This document shows, piece by piece, positions 40,862 through 53,404 of a DNA stretch of 64,000 nt. The notes beneath the pieces were generated by a model. It had not been told where the DNA came from. It ran no database searches and was given only the letters and a program-made list of their open reading frames with translations. Source of the DNA: Pyronema omphalodes (lineage: Eukaryota > Ascomycota > Pezizomycetes > Pezizales > Pyronemataceae); NCBI GenBank assembly GCA_024516155.1, contig JAJJXM010000006.1, positions 186,001 through 250,000 on the forward strand. The letters are read 5' to 3'. The translations under genes were made by a program, and so were the position numbers. How positions within the stretch are numbered: position 1 is the first letter of the stretch; each line of letters begins with the position of its first letter.

Positions 40862-41386
40862 TGGTAAAGTAATTTATCTGCTTGTATCATCCCTCTTTGG
40901 GACGGATTTCCTCGGGTGGGCTGCTAGTCTTGATTCCACTCAACATTTGCATTTGCTTTATATAGTTCGTTATTTTTTCTGGATAGGTCGTTATCGTTTA
41001 TCGGTTATCGTTTTTGTTCTGGCGACGGAGTACATATGGTGTAGTAACGGGAGAATTTTTATCCTTCTTTTTTCTGGTATTTTGCGAAACATCTTTTTCC
41101 TGTTTTCTGTAGACGCGAAGAGAACCCATCATCATCATCGTCTGTAGTTAGAATCGACCCGACTGTTCAGTTCTTTGCTGCCCGGCGGTGCACCGGTCCG
41201 AGAATTTTGAAACTGTGCCCGAAATCCTGCTCCGCGACAAAAAGAAAGCTAGTGAGCTACCAAGTACGTCATTTACCCGGCCTACACCAAGCTTGCGACA
41301 GCAAACCTAGACACTCGCGACATATCGCGTCTCCCTCGTCACGTCAGCTTCGAAAGGTTTAACGAAGTTCAACGACAACATCAACT
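40862..41386. other. Intergenic between two plus-strand genes
   Basis: This 525-bp gap holds the 3' flank of the RXT2-like gene and the promoter and leader of the PRP46-like gene. A CATCATCATCATCG run lies at about 41128. No gene or RNA was recognised. Confidence 0.55.
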
Positions 41387-43035
41387 ATGGCCGACCTCCT
41401 ACCCCCTGCTGAGGTAAATCCATAATTCCAATTCCCTTGCCCTTGTCATTCATGTTGCCAATTAAAAAGACTCTCCAGCTAACTTCAAATAAGTCTCTCG
41501 TCCTAACTTCTGCCAAACGCACCCGCGCCCTCTTCTCTTCAGATTTCGCCAGTTCTCTCCCCGACCCCCTCTCTCACAAATTTCACGTCTCCACAAAAGT
41601 CCGTTCCGAATACGAATCCGTCCGCGAGCTACCTCCTGCGCTTGCACAAAAACTATCCGAAGCAGGTGGCGGTGCCAAAAAACGCCGTACTCTAGGCAAC
41701 AAAACCATTACATCACTTCCCACTGGCTTAACAGCTGAAGATGGTGTTGATACCAGTACTATTAAGTTAATCGAAGGAATTCCTAGCTCCTCCGGGGCTA
41801 ATTCCATGGCGCTGAGCTTAAGGCCAAAGGGAGGTGCTGGGGCTGGTAATGGCGCCGGTGCAGGATTACCGAAGGTCGGAGGTGCGGCGGCTTCTACTGG
41901 TCTTGTAAGGAGGGAGGGAGTTCAGCAGATTAAACCTACCTGGCATGCCCCGTGGAAGTTGATGCGAGTGATCAGTGGTCATTTGGGATGGGTCCGTGCT
42001 GTAACCGTGGAACCTGGTAATCAATGGTTCGCCACTGGAGCTGGAGATCGTACTATCAAGATTTGGGACCTCGCCTCGGGATCTCTTAGGCTTACTTTAA
42101 CCGGACATATCAGTACAGTTCGTGGATTGGCTGTGAGCCCAAGGCATCCTTATATGTTTTCTTGTGGAGAGGATAAGATGGTTAAATGCTGGGATCTGGA
42201 ATCAAACAGGGTGATTAGACATTACCATGGACATTTATCTGGAGTTTATTCATTGGCGTTACATCCGACATTGGATGTTCTAGTAACTGCCGGAAGAGAC
42301 GGTGTGGCTAGGGTCTGGGATATGAGGACTAGGACTAATGTTATGGTTTTGGGAGGACATCAGGGAACGATTTCAAGCTTGATTACCCAGGAGGCGGATC
42401 CTCAGATTATCACTGGATCTATGGATTCTACTATCCGGCTCTGGGATTTGGCAGCTGGTAAATCCATGGCAGTTCTCACACACCACAAGAAGAGCGTTAG
42501 AGCATTATGCTCGCATCCGAAGGAATTCACTTTCGCCTCAGGATCGGCGGATAATATTAAACAGTGGAAGTGTCCAGAGGGAGCGTTTATGCAGAACTTT
42601 ACAGGAGCAGGCGGCATCATCAACACGCTGTCTGTAAACGAGGATGATGTTATGTTTTCTGGAGCGGATAATGGAGAAATGTGCTTCTTTGATTGGAAGA
42701 GTGGTTATAGGTATCAGAGAATGGATACTACAGCACAACCCGGTTCGTTGGATGCAGAACAGGGAGTTTTCTGTTCGACGTTTGATAAGACTGGATTGCG
42801 TCTTATTACGGGAGAGGCTGATAAGACGAGTAAGTTACCCTTTGTTGAAGTGAACTTGAGGGGTTCTGGGGTCTTTCATAGATCTTGGAGAACTTGACGG
42901 AATTGTTATGGTTTTATTGTGGATTGGTGTGGCTAACATCTTGTAGTTAAAATCTGGAAGCAAGACGAAGAGGCGACTGAGGAGACACATCCCATGGACT
43001 GGAAGCCCACTCTACAACGGCAACGGATGTTTTAA
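41387..43035 (+). CDS. PRP46: Pre-mRNA-splicing factor PRP46/PLRG1, WD40 protein
   Basis: PRP46 (human PLRG1) is a WD40 component of the Prp19/NineTeen-associated complex of the spliceosome. Exons are 41387-41413, 41494-42829 and 42947-43035, with introns of 80 and 117 nt, giving 483 aa. After the N-terminal [13 protein letters not shown] and a Gly/Ala-rich linker, repeated blades begin with [21 protein letters not shown]. Each blade contains a WD or related pair: [36 protein letters not shown], then IKQWKCPEG and the final KIWKQDE. The C-terminus [20 protein letters not shown] matches the family end, which confirms the last intron. Two acceptors are possible for intron 1: CAG ending at 41478 or AAG ending at 41493. 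Both are in frame and differ by five residues. Confidence 0.95.
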
Positions 43036-44770
43036 GCAAAGACGATGGCCACGACAACAACAAATACGAAGACAAATTTAAAGTATCTGGTATAGATAGC
43101 GATAGCGATGCAGATGCAGATGCGATTGAAGGCACCGAAGGCACCGCAATTTCCGAAGTTCGAAGGTAGCGAAAGTGGAAACAAAATCCAAAGGCGTTGA
43201 GGTTGTGAAACGGATAATGGATATCAAAGTTTTTTTTTTCTTTTTTTTTGAAAGTTTTTATGTAAATTGCATCATTGGATTGGGTTGGGAAATAGAAGTA
43301 AGAAGAAGTAATGAACCACCTTTTTTAGTTTGGGACCTGGGTTGGTTTGTGGTTGTGTGAACATGATGGGGTATATAATACGCACGCTATGATGGGTGGC
43401 TTTGACGAGGGTTGTGGGAGAGGAATGGTGATTTTGACGAAACTCTTTGAATTTGCATACATAACAGCAGTTCAGATTCTTATGAGGACTCTAAACCAGG
43501 CTTGCCTAATATCTTCAATCTCTAGCTGAAGCCTGGATCACGGTGCAAACCATATCAATTATTTCTGAAACCTAGCTTCCAAAATCATCATGTAGTTGCA
43601 ATTGTTCAAACATTATCTCCTATGCTAACACAGCGATCGCCGAGTGATGGATCATAATTCTTTGTCTGAATCATCTATTGCTTTCCAAAAGCTCGGCTTT
43701 GTCCTTTACATTATTCGAAAACAATCAAATTCCACCAAGATCTTTCTGAAATCATCCAAGAGCCCTCTAAAAAAGAGAAATGGTTTTTGATAAAGTCCCT
43801 AACGAGACCTAACAGGCCAGCACCCATGAAAGGAACCGTTGAATTTGAAGTTGGATAAACGATGATTAGGTGAGGGAAACAAGTTATTTAGTACGATATA
43901 ACAGAACTCAAATAAAGAAATTGTAGGGGTCATAGGGTTATATACACAGGACAGAAATACTCTTAGTAGTCACTCACACAATGCTAAAATGATTGTCCAG
44001 TGTTAAATACCGCAAACCAGTTCTTGGACGATCCTTATTGGTCGATATCTTCGAGTTTTTAGGTAAAACTATTGTAATGTACTCAAAAGTAGAGGGATTG
44101 GAATTTTTTTAATAGCAGAGAGGCTAAGAGTCTTGCTTGTGGTGATGGTCGTTTGATACACTGTTTGAGTCTTAAGATTGGAAAGAAATATCTAGAATGG
44201 ATGGTGTCAGCAACACAAGAAATCTCATGATTTATGCATTTTCTTCGATTTATGCATGCATGCCACATGCAATTCCTTTTTCATCGGCGATTCATCATTT
44301 AGGAATATAACCTTTCCAGTTCCTTACTTATTTAACGTTTCTTTTTGCTGTTCCTGTTCCTATTGCCGCTTCGCTTCACGCTTTACGCTTTATCACTTCT
44401 ACCTTCTTTCCCATTACTTGATTCTCACATCAGGTGATGCCGTCTAGGCCCCAGACTTGCCTGCTTCAGCATTCTGGATATCTACATATGTCTATAAACA
44501 CCACTCCTGAGTCCTACCCCCTTGTCTTCTTTCATTTTCTTTCCTTTTTTACTTCATAGGCGTTATAAGATACAATATTTTTGACATATATCTGATTTAT
44601 TTTACCATATTTTGCGGATCTTTGTTTTTGTTTTTATTCTTGTTTTCCCCTTACATATTTTTGCGGGGCACATGTTTTTCTTATTGCTATCAAACACTCT
44701 ATCGAAGTATCATCACCACAACTGGGAATCTGGGAATTCTACGGTTAAAGTCAAATGTCAAACAGCAAGT
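43036..44770. other. Intergenic, no gene seen
   Basis: It includes the 3' flank of PRP46 (a T-rich run at about 43232-43250) and AT-rich sequence. Short open frames show no recognisable family. Confidence 0.5.
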
Positions 44771-44779
44771 TGACCGGGT

Positions 44780-45480
44780 AAAATCATAAACCAGGTAAAC
44801 TAAACTGGCGATCCATAGTTAATTGGTGCAGTTTTGATGTCCCGGATACACAGTTGGTTCGGTTTTGAGGGGTCGATAGAACCAGGTAACTGCAGTGCAC
44901 TGATTAAACGGACTCGGTCAATACAAACCAGTTTAACCCATCGGGAACTAGTGCACGTAGGAATAAATAAGGTATTCAACCTCGTTTGAACCCACCGGTA
45001 GCCGAGCCTGCCAGTATCTCAACCCTCCTTAATCCACCATTTTCTGGTAACCAGGTTTTTCGTCAGTTCCCGCGATGACTGCCGAGTCTGAGCTGCTGTT
45101 TTCCGAATGCAAGCGGGTCATTATATTGGATCACAATTCAATGCAGGCAGGTACTCTGGAAGCCATTGAGTGGCCCAAGAGAATCAATCGTAGGCGTCAG
45201 TTGTGATTTTGGCGACCCAGTTAGGATAGAATTTTGTTATGTATGCACTGAATAATATTTATTGCCCCTTCATAAACTAGTTCCTCTGGACAAAGCAGTT
45301 TTCGCAGTTTTAAAACGTTCACCTGGTTTGCCACGCCTTGCATTCAGTTAACTTGTTTTCGCAGTTTAACCAGTTCATACTAATGACAGTAAACTGAACT
45401 GGGTCGCCGTACAGTTCTCATATTCCAACAGTCCGTACAGTCCGTTTTGGTCGTCATTTTAAACTGGTTTGTACGACTGG
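44780..45480. repeat. AACTGGTT/AACCAGTT-rich segment with a perfect 15-bp inverted repeat
   Basis: TACAAACCAGTTTAA at 44922-44936 is matched exactly by its reverse complement at 45459-45473, spanning 552 bp. The interval and its left flank contain many variants of ACCAGGTAAC, AACTGG and AACCAG. GTAAACT(A/G)AACTGG also occurs in direct orientation near 44797 and 45388. No transposase frame is present. A degenerate non-autonomous DNA element is possible but unproven. Confidence 0.45.
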
Positions 45481-45904
45481 GAGGTCTGTTCAAGGGGGAA
45501 GTTTCTGTTCACTTACCTTTTTAGTGATAAATCCTTCACATTCCATCTTCTACCTTTCCATTTTCTACCTGCAAGAATTTTCCACTTTGTTCAATGCAGT
45601 GTAAGTCGAACATCAACAGCCATCACTCGATTCCCAGCAGAGCAAGAATACACCAATTTTATCATCGCCATCCTCTACACCTGTTCCGACCAGGAGCAGA
45701 ACACCCTGCCTGTCCTCTCAAGAGTTGTGTTCATTCGAGAAGGATGGGGAGGGACGCATTTTAGTGGCGGGAGAAGGAGCATTCTTATGCATCAGTATAG
45801 TTTTTTTTTTTTTGTTTGCAAGCAATTCCATATAGGTGACTTTGATTCATGCAATGCATCAGAATTATCTAAGGAAAACACCATGAGCCGTAGTAAAAAA
45901 CTGC

Positions 45905-46050
45905 GGGTTGCGAGTGACCGACAGTGACGCTAGTCGTGGTCACCCACGGTCGCCCGCGGTCCGTCCCGTCCATGGTGCCTCCAGGACGGCCAGTCCTGGT
46001 CCTACTTCAGGACGGGACCGGACGGACCGTGCCGAACTCTGCTCTTGTCT
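45905..46050. repeat. GC-rich inverted-repeat element, copy 1
   Basis: A sharply GC-rich block contains CCCACGGTC, CCGTCCCGTCC, AGGACGGGACCGGACGG and the right end TGCCGAACTCTG. Complementary GGACGGGAC and GTCCCGTCC segments can pair into a hairpin. The same set of sequences recurs at 61430-61575, so this is a dispersed repeat family with at least two copies in this window. Confidence 0.7.
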
Positions 46051-46059
46051 CTATTTTTC

Positions 46060-48292
46060 AGAACCTTATACTGCTTTTCTGCATATTCTCATTTTTCATC
46101 CGTCAAGCCATTGACATATATATATATGCCATCATCCACCGCTTACCACATACGCATTTCAAAACAACATATCGTATTCAGACTTCCAGAATGCATCGGA
46201 TCCATGATAATATTCTCAAGGTTCAGAAAACTTTAGTTGTAATGCACCCCGGTATACCGCTTTAATCCGGCCTATCACTACCAAATGTAATTAAGCCGAC
46301 AGTCGACTCTGTAATAGAAAGGAACTTCGTGTCCGGATTTGCAAATAGTAATCTCACGCTTGCAATGAAAACTCATCTCTGGCGTATGAAGTCGCCTTGA
46401 GCCTTAATGATTCGTACAATGCAACAGTCTTTGACATCCTCACATTGATTGGTATTGGGGCTCTCTTACACTTTTATAGTTTGCTCAAAGACCCGCTCCT
46501 CAAAATTAGAGGCATACATCATTTTGTCAACGTATCAATTGGACTGCTTTTCAAGCCTTCTTGCAAGCCACAAGCCCTTTCATTTATTTTTGACTAAGTC
46601 TCACAATTTCCTGCGATAGTCTTTACTACAGGGCAGACGGCAAGTGGTCAGGTAGATCAATAGTGCCTTCTAGACCGTGAGGTTGAGCAATTAGGAGGTA
46701 TAATTGTACGGTATCAGGCGCCTCAGAAGTTAGCAGATGGATGGATGTAAAATTCATGTATCTAGTACTAATATACCCGTGTAATATATCTTCTAGACCA
46801 CATACTCCAGTGTTCGCCAGTCGACATTATATTACATTATGGTGCGGTGTGGTGGGTATTTGTTTTCACGGCGAGCACTAACTCAGGCAAGAGCTTTCGA
46901 TCAAAAGTTTAAAACACCACCTTATCTCAGTAATAAAAACACATCCACTTGAGGTAGTAGAGGAAGTGCTAGATAGAGACTAAGAAGCTGCTCTGCCATA
47001 TTCAGAGGTCAAAAATAGACAGTAGATATATCAAGATGGGATGTGTAACCGTTGTGCGGAAGCACGTGTACTTCGAGGCTAAGAGTATATACCACGTTGA
47101 CAAGCGCTTCCAATGTCCGCAAACACACCTTATCCTCACATCCATGATCCAAGGCCAGAGAGATATCAAATTACCCCTAAGAAGCTCCAATCTCATACCA
47201 TCAAGCACAACAGGTGGTATACTTTGATTCCCTACTTCACCACTACATCTTATCCCCTCTGAATTTTCAATAAAGTCATAAACTAATCTCGGGTCACCGG
47301 TCAGTAGTTAATAGTTATTGCGTATTTCTCCTCGCTATTTTCCGCAAGGCTTGCAAGTTGCTTTCATGTATGATATCATAAGTATCAATCAAAAAAGCAG
47401 CGTGCTTCGTATCTAATATTACTGTTAACTCATTATGCAATTGCTAAAGATATCGATGGCTAGCCAGCTAGTTGGTTATTAGTTAACAACCACGCTGAAC
47501 AATGGTATCTGCGCAGGTAACTTGATTGTTCTGCAAACTGTGGCGATAAGCTCCATGTTATACACACAGCTACTCTAAAAACTACAGACTGCAGACTGCA
47601 AGCTTTTAAACTTGATCTTCTGGGAGATTTCAGTTATGTGGTAAAATCACTACGGGAATTGTGGTTGTTCGATCCTGCACCCGTCGGCCAGTGCATATAT
47701 AGGAACATGGAAAATACGAGTAGTAGCGGTGATATAGAGGTCTTCGGTTTTCAGTCTTTCGAGTCGATGTATACTCGATGGCAGTGTGATTTTCGATGAT
47801 CGGGGGCGCAGGGCTCTTAAATGCACCCTTGAGCCTATAAGTGACAGCTGCACTGATTTTGCAAATATCGACACAATTACACCGTGCATATAGTATATTA
47901 TATTCAAGACAATCCAAAGCTCTCCAGGAATTATCAGAAGTGGATAGCTTGCTTACTTATACCCAAAAGCAGTAAAAAAAGTCGAATTAGACGCCGCGCC
48001 GGTTACTACCGCAGTGATTTATGGAGGCTTGTATGTGTACTCAGGAGTAGAGTCTAGACCCACCCGTAGCATTATATACACTGAGTTTATTATTCACAAG
48101 CTTCCGCTTTTATTCCACTAGCATACTTTGAGTATTAACATCGCGTGAACGCCAGTGTCATTAATTCTCACACTATCGCGCGAGTCATATATGATGATTT
48201 CAAGGAGCCGCACTAGCCCCACCACCCCACGTTACCTCTCTACACGTTCACCACAAAGCTCCACACAGCTCCAAATATACACCACAACAACC
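46060..48292. other. Intergenic, including upstream region of the prefoldin subunit 1 gene
   Basis: AT-rich sequence with a TATATATATA run near 46117. Short frames on both strands lack recognisable domains. The final 100 bases before 48293 are CA-rich, as in fungal 5' leaders. Confidence 0.5.
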
Positions 48293-48929
48293 ATGTCGAT
48301 CCCCAATGAAGCTCTCCAGAAGGTTTGTATCTCTATCCTACACTATATCCCACCACCTGCTATTTTGCCATGCTTCTCGAGACATCCGTGTTCAGCTACT
48401 AACGATGCGCAGTTGATGCAAGACATCGAGTCAAAAGCGGCGTTTTCTCAGCAGCAGCTTCAGATTGTCCGTGAACAGATGGCGTTAAAAGCTCGCGAAA
48501 TCCGCGTATCTCAACTCACTGCTCAAGAGCTCACCAAAGTGCCGCAAGAAACGAAGACTTACGAGTCGGTTGGAAAGATGTAAGCACCTCCGAGGCGGCA
48601 AGCACACGACACCTATTCTTACCCCGCGATTTAAACCCTTGGGTCCCTCGACAAAACTACGTATCAGGGAGTATAGAGAAGGTCTTTTGGATGCCCAAGA
48701 AAAAATGGGATTGCAATGGGATAGGATTGGATTACGAGTTTCGTTGAAGCTGACACGCAGTAGGTTCGTGCGCGAAGATATCTCCGACCTTCAGACCCGT
48801 CTAAAGAAAGAGGAGGCTTCATTGAAGGATGACATTGAGAGCTTGAAGAAGAAGCAGATCTATCTTGAGACTACTTTCACCAACGCAACTAGTAACTTGC
48901 AGGCCATCTTGCAGGGCGGAAGGGCATAG
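48293..48929 (+). CDS. PFD1: Prefoldin subunit 1 (beta-type)
   Basis: Prefoldin is a cytosolic heterohexameric co-chaperone that delivers unfolded actin and tubulin to the chaperonin CCT. This is a beta-type subunit. Three exons, 48293-48322, 48413-48579 and 48764-48929, with introns of 90 and 184 nt, encode 120 aa, close to the usual length. The N-terminus MSIPNEALQK|LMQDIESKAAFSQQQLQIV and the middle VPQETKTYESVGKM|FVREDI match subunit 1. The C-terminal helix contains LKKKQIYLETTFTNATSNL. The pattern is two coiled-coil helices around a short beta hairpin. The second intron has a TAG acceptor at 48763, after which GTTCGTG restores the Met-Phe-Val sequence. Confidence 0.93.
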
Positions 48930-51840
48930 GCGGTGATGCAGAAATGGGGGGTGGTACCGAAGAGATGTTGGTTAGGGTAATGCACCCTTAAGGATCTGGG
49001 TATGAGACGACCCGGTAAGAGAGGCATAGGAGTTATTAATGATGTAATTCGACGTATATATCACATGGCGGTTTATTTCTTTGGTAATAGGGAGCGGATT
49101 TTTAGTTACGACATATGGTGGTAATGATAACAGACCTTGAAACAAATATCACGAGCCGGTCATACAGAGTGAAATACCTTTGTGATAGGATAACCAGTCG
49201 GCCAATTGAGTGGAGGCGGAAGTCTGGGATACAATCTATATGCCAGATTGAGAGAGTGCCTTGACCCCCATCAGTGAACCGATTGTCTTCCTCCATTTCC
49301 ACATAACATCACCTGCTTGGATACATTTCTATCTTGAAGTCACTACCGCTTATAACTGTTTTGTTGCTAGTCCATGACTCCGGGAGAAAGCAGTTTTCTA
49401 ATCCAAAGTTTGGCAGATATTTCGATCCACCTGATGCATTCTATAAACGAAACGAATTCCCAGGCTACAACTGCCAAATGCATAAAAATGCTACCAATTA
49501 AGTTCACCGTTTTACCATCCTCTTCGGGCTTTATTCGACCGGCGGCGAGTGCGTACAAGGAACGCTGGATGCGAAGTAAATGTTTCGCTGGCTCTCCGCA
49601 TATCGGGCCGATGTGTTGGCAGCGGCGGCGAATTATGGAGGCGAATATCTCCAGGACCTACGGGTGGCCGCCGTCCGGTCGAAGGTTCTCGCCGGACCTT
49701 CGCCGAGAAAACCCTAAAGTACCTGAGGAGCTTGGTTGAACAACACTGCGATGGCCGCATCCAACACCTATCGCCGCAAAGTATCCTGGGATGCCTGGGT
49801 TGCCTGGAGACAAAGGATTCCGACCGGAGGCAAACTCACCAGCTGTAATACCTTACCAGGATGTACCTGACCGATGCCGAAGCCATTGTGAGGATATGTA
49901 TCCGAGGACACACACACACGATCAACAGGAACAGCAATCTCAACCAGCATACGGTGTTCGCGCCTACCACACGCTGTACTTTCTTTCATACGCCGCCTCA
50001 ATTCCCAACCGCCGACCACAATCATGAAAAAAAGCTACACCGTTTGCGGCACCGGAATACCGGGTGGCTTTTTTTAAACTACCACTGGCTTCGCTCCGAC
50101 TGCTCTCGGTAAGCACGCGAGACAGAGACAGTTACGCCGGTGTACGTATGTATGTACCTATGATGAAAAACTGCATCTGGCTTTCACAATAGCGGTGTGT
50201 AGCGATGCATGCACCTGCCATTTTACATCTACTGTATGTAAAGGCATCCCACGATGCGACGGTCGATGGTTGATGGTTGGATAAAAATCATGGCTTCTGA
50301 AGCATATAGAGCCATACATACATACCCGACAAGTCCGTTGGAGGATGGATGATGAAGCTGCGCTTTTTGGTTCGTGGGTTCTACCGGAGATTTCAGCGGG
50401 CGTGATATCAACCTGCCACTCGACTCGGCTCATCTCTAATTTCTCTCTCTACCAAGATTCATAAAACGTCATATTATGGAGATGGAGGAGGAAGTTTCAT
50501 GTTCGGAAATTTTGGGGATGCCAACTCACATAACGCTAGTTGATACACCATCGCAGACGTCACTTTTTCTGTGTCGCAGCCAAAACTTATCCGAAGGCTA
50601 TGTTACCAGAAGGCTAGAACCGCTGTAAAAAAAAAACGGAGTAAACGACGTATGTACCACAAGCCCCCGTACCGCCTCTCAGGGCTGAACGGGCAATTCA
50701 CTACGTCATATTCCTTTGAAGAAAAAAATGTTTCGTTGTTTCACAGCTATGCAAGCTCAAGAACCATCAAAAACTCAACTTTAATTGGTGATTCACCCAA
50801 AGATAGGTTATGTACTGTATCACCAGCAGTAGGTGAAGACTTTTCTAGTGCCTACAGGACTTCGGGAAGGACCCTGAATTCCAAGAAAGCGGTGTTGGTT
50901 CTCCCGCTGTTGCACCACTCAGCCAGTCATGGTTATGTATGTACACGCTGGTGGTGGAGGTGGGAGGGGAGGAGCTTCTGAAGCTTCCACGCACACTCCG
51001 CGCAACTATCCCCATCCCGCCATAGCTACAATCTATAATGGCCCGCACGACAAACATCACGAGGGCAAACAAGTGTTTTGGAAACAGAACCAACGACGGA
51101 TGACTGTCGGGCCGTAGAACCCCTAATACATACTCCCGTGACTTTTAGTCCTGCGGGTTTCCTCATCTTCTCAGGTACAGTACGTCGCGCGGGCGGGGTA
51201 GTACCGATGTCGGCCAGCTGTCATATGTTGGTTGTCAACCTTTTTTTTTTTTGCGAAGGAAACTTTTTTTTTGCCTCACTCAGACTATCCCATCGATCTT
51301 GATTTTTGGCTTAGGTGGAATCGAAACAACTGTGCAGCGTGCTGGCAGGTTTGAATTTTTTTTTTCGCCGCACAACTTGCTGGATGATATCGAAACATCT
51401 GTGCTGGCAAATTTTTTTTTTCACTCACTCTTGAAAAAAATTTCTCTTGTGGATGGTGACCCAGGAAATGATTCATCTTTGTCTTTGTTATGGTGAGATG
51501 GTGAGATATGTATGGATGAGGTGTTCAGTATGTATGACTAATCTCAGCACTGTATCTATGTACAATACTGCAAGGGAAATGAGAAACGAATCTGTAACTA
51601 TTCTGTAACCATTCTGTGACTTCGCCATCAAGAAAATCTTCCCTATGCCATGCACCCGCTCATTATACACCATCCATCCATACCTAATCTACCTTTCCGC
51701 GCTCGCAGATCGTAAATTTGAAAGTGCTAAGTGCTAAGTGCAAAGTGCAAGATTTACCGCGAGAGGTGATAAAGATAAAGATAAAAAAAAACACTGCGCT
51801 TCAACCTGTTTTGTGGGCGGAAATAGATCGTAGGCGCTGA
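48930..51840. other. Intergenic, no convincing gene
   Basis: It contains a GC-rich islet at about 49530-49760 with a small hairpin (CGAAGGT...ACCTTCG near 49677), and a cluster of T-runs at 51240-51425. Frames of 120-136 codons at 49374-49739 and 50571-50981 start at non-standard or unsupported codons and show no family resemblance. Confidence 0.5.
51239..51425. repeat. T-run modules with a duplicated 69-bp unit
   Basis: Four runs of 9-14 T occur within 190 bp. ATCGAAACA(A/T)CTGTGC at 51320 and 51389, each followed by GCTGGCA and a T run, mark a duplicated unit of about 69 bp. CACTCA(G/C) text also repeats at the unit ends. Confidence 0.6.
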
Positions 51841-51887
51841 GAGGTGAGGTGCAAGATCAGATAGGCTTAGGACCTATCCCCCGCTTC

Positions 51888-52052
51888 TTTCTTTGGTTCC
51901 TTTGGTTCCCTTGGTTCCCTTGGTTCCTTTGGTTCCTTTGGTTCCCTTGGTTCCCTTGGTTCCCTTGGTACCCTTGGTTCCCTTGGTTCCCTTTGGTTCG
52001 CCCCTCAGTCACCAGTGGCTGCCTAGTAACCACCCCCCCCCCCCCCCCCCCC
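51888..52052. repeat. 9-bp minisatellite TTGGTTCCC followed by a 20-base poly-C run
   Basis: About twelve copies of TTGGTTCCC with C/T variation lie at 51888-51998. A run of 20 C follows at 52033-52052. The plus-strand frame reads as Leu-Val-Pro repeats, a consequence of the nonamer. Confidence 0.9.
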
Positions 52053-52557
52053 GATCACCAGCACAGGGCAGCCAGGCAGGCAAGATACTCGTGCATCCCT
52101 ATCCTATCCCCAAAAAGAAGATACTGTACTCGTCGTGCACATATCGCCCAAAAAAAAAGAATCTTCATTGTTTTATACTACATACATACATACATACATA
52201 CCCGCCGGACATTTTTACCCAACCCAACCCAACCCCCTCGTCCCCGCCGCGACTATGTATGTACACAAGAATAAAGCTACGGTACCGGCTGTATGTAGAG
52301 CCTCTGTTCTGTTATTTACTAGCTGAGTATGGCTGGCTTCGTTCGGCTTCGGGCTTCGTATGGCTGGCTTCGTCGCGCTTCGGGCTTCGTCACTGCGCCG
52401 TTTGCTTGCATGCTGATGCTGACAGGATGGTGAATGCGGTCTGCATAAGCTTCAACTTGCGAGTTGCGAGGACTGAGACTGAGACTGAGACTCAGAACTG
52501 AGAACTGAGACCAATACCGTCACCTATGTAATGGCTCATGGCTCATGACAACCACCA

Positions 52558-52730
52558 CCCCCCCCCCCACCTCCCCAATACCGAACTGGTGAAGGGAGTG
52601 GGGAGGGTTGGGTTGATGGAACGCCATCTCCTTTTTTTTTTTTTTGTTTTTTTTTTTTTTTTTTTTTTTTTAAAGGGGAGTGATGTTATTTTTGGTTCTT
52701 TTGGTTCTTTTGGTTCTTTTGGTTTTTAAC
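52558..52730. repeat. Poly-C, poly-T and 9-bp TTTTGGTTC repeats
   Basis: Eleven C lie at 52558-52568. Runs of 14 and 25 T, split by one G, lie at 52632-52671. Three to four copies of the nonamer TTTTGGTTC lie at about 52689-52725. The nonamer is related to the TTGGTTCCC unit 700 bp upstream. Confidence 0.88.
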
Positions 52731-53404
52731 TGTTTGTATGGTGTTTTGACGGGTTGGAGTTTTGAGGGTTTGGAATGTGGTTGTGGTTGTGGTTGTGGAA
52801 TACAGATAGATTGGTTCTCGGGTTGATTACATTGCAGAGCGGGCTGAGCTGGAGAACCAGTAATATACGAATGATTAAAGGAAGGGGGGAAAAAAAAGAT
52901 GAGGACTTCGCCTCTCCCTTCATGGTTTTTGATAGCCTAGATACATATGTGTTGCTTTTCCAGCGGCGGAGGGGAGCGAAGACAGGACAGCGTTTCTCCA
53001 GCTCTACTCGTGCAGCTTGCATGTCAGTGTCAGTCAGTCATTCACGACTTTTCGCAGGTAGGCAGCCTGAGAATGCCTGGGAATGCACAGCCGCCTGTGT
53101 GATCTTCTACTACTGGCTGCCCACTTGCCCATACCCATACCCATACCCATACATACCTCCCCCATACGTATATGCGCTGTACTACAGCAGCGAACACCTG
53201 TCCATCCATCACAATCCATACTTTAAGACCCCGCTCCTCCCTCTCTTACTTATCAAAACCCCAAACATACCCCCCACCACCCACCACCCACCACCCACCA
53301 CCCATCACCCATCCCCCATTCCATCCTACCTCTGATCATAAGAATCGACATATCCACTACATCCATTTGTCTATTCCTATCTATCATCACCACAACAATA
53401 TACC
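52731..53404. other. Upstream region of the gene at 53405
   Basis: It contains CATACC hexamers at about 53127-53152 and CCACCCA heptamers at about 53270-53309, then CA-rich leader-like sequence up to the ATG. A 186-codon open frame on the plus strand crosses the repeats and has no family resemblance. Confidence 0.5.
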
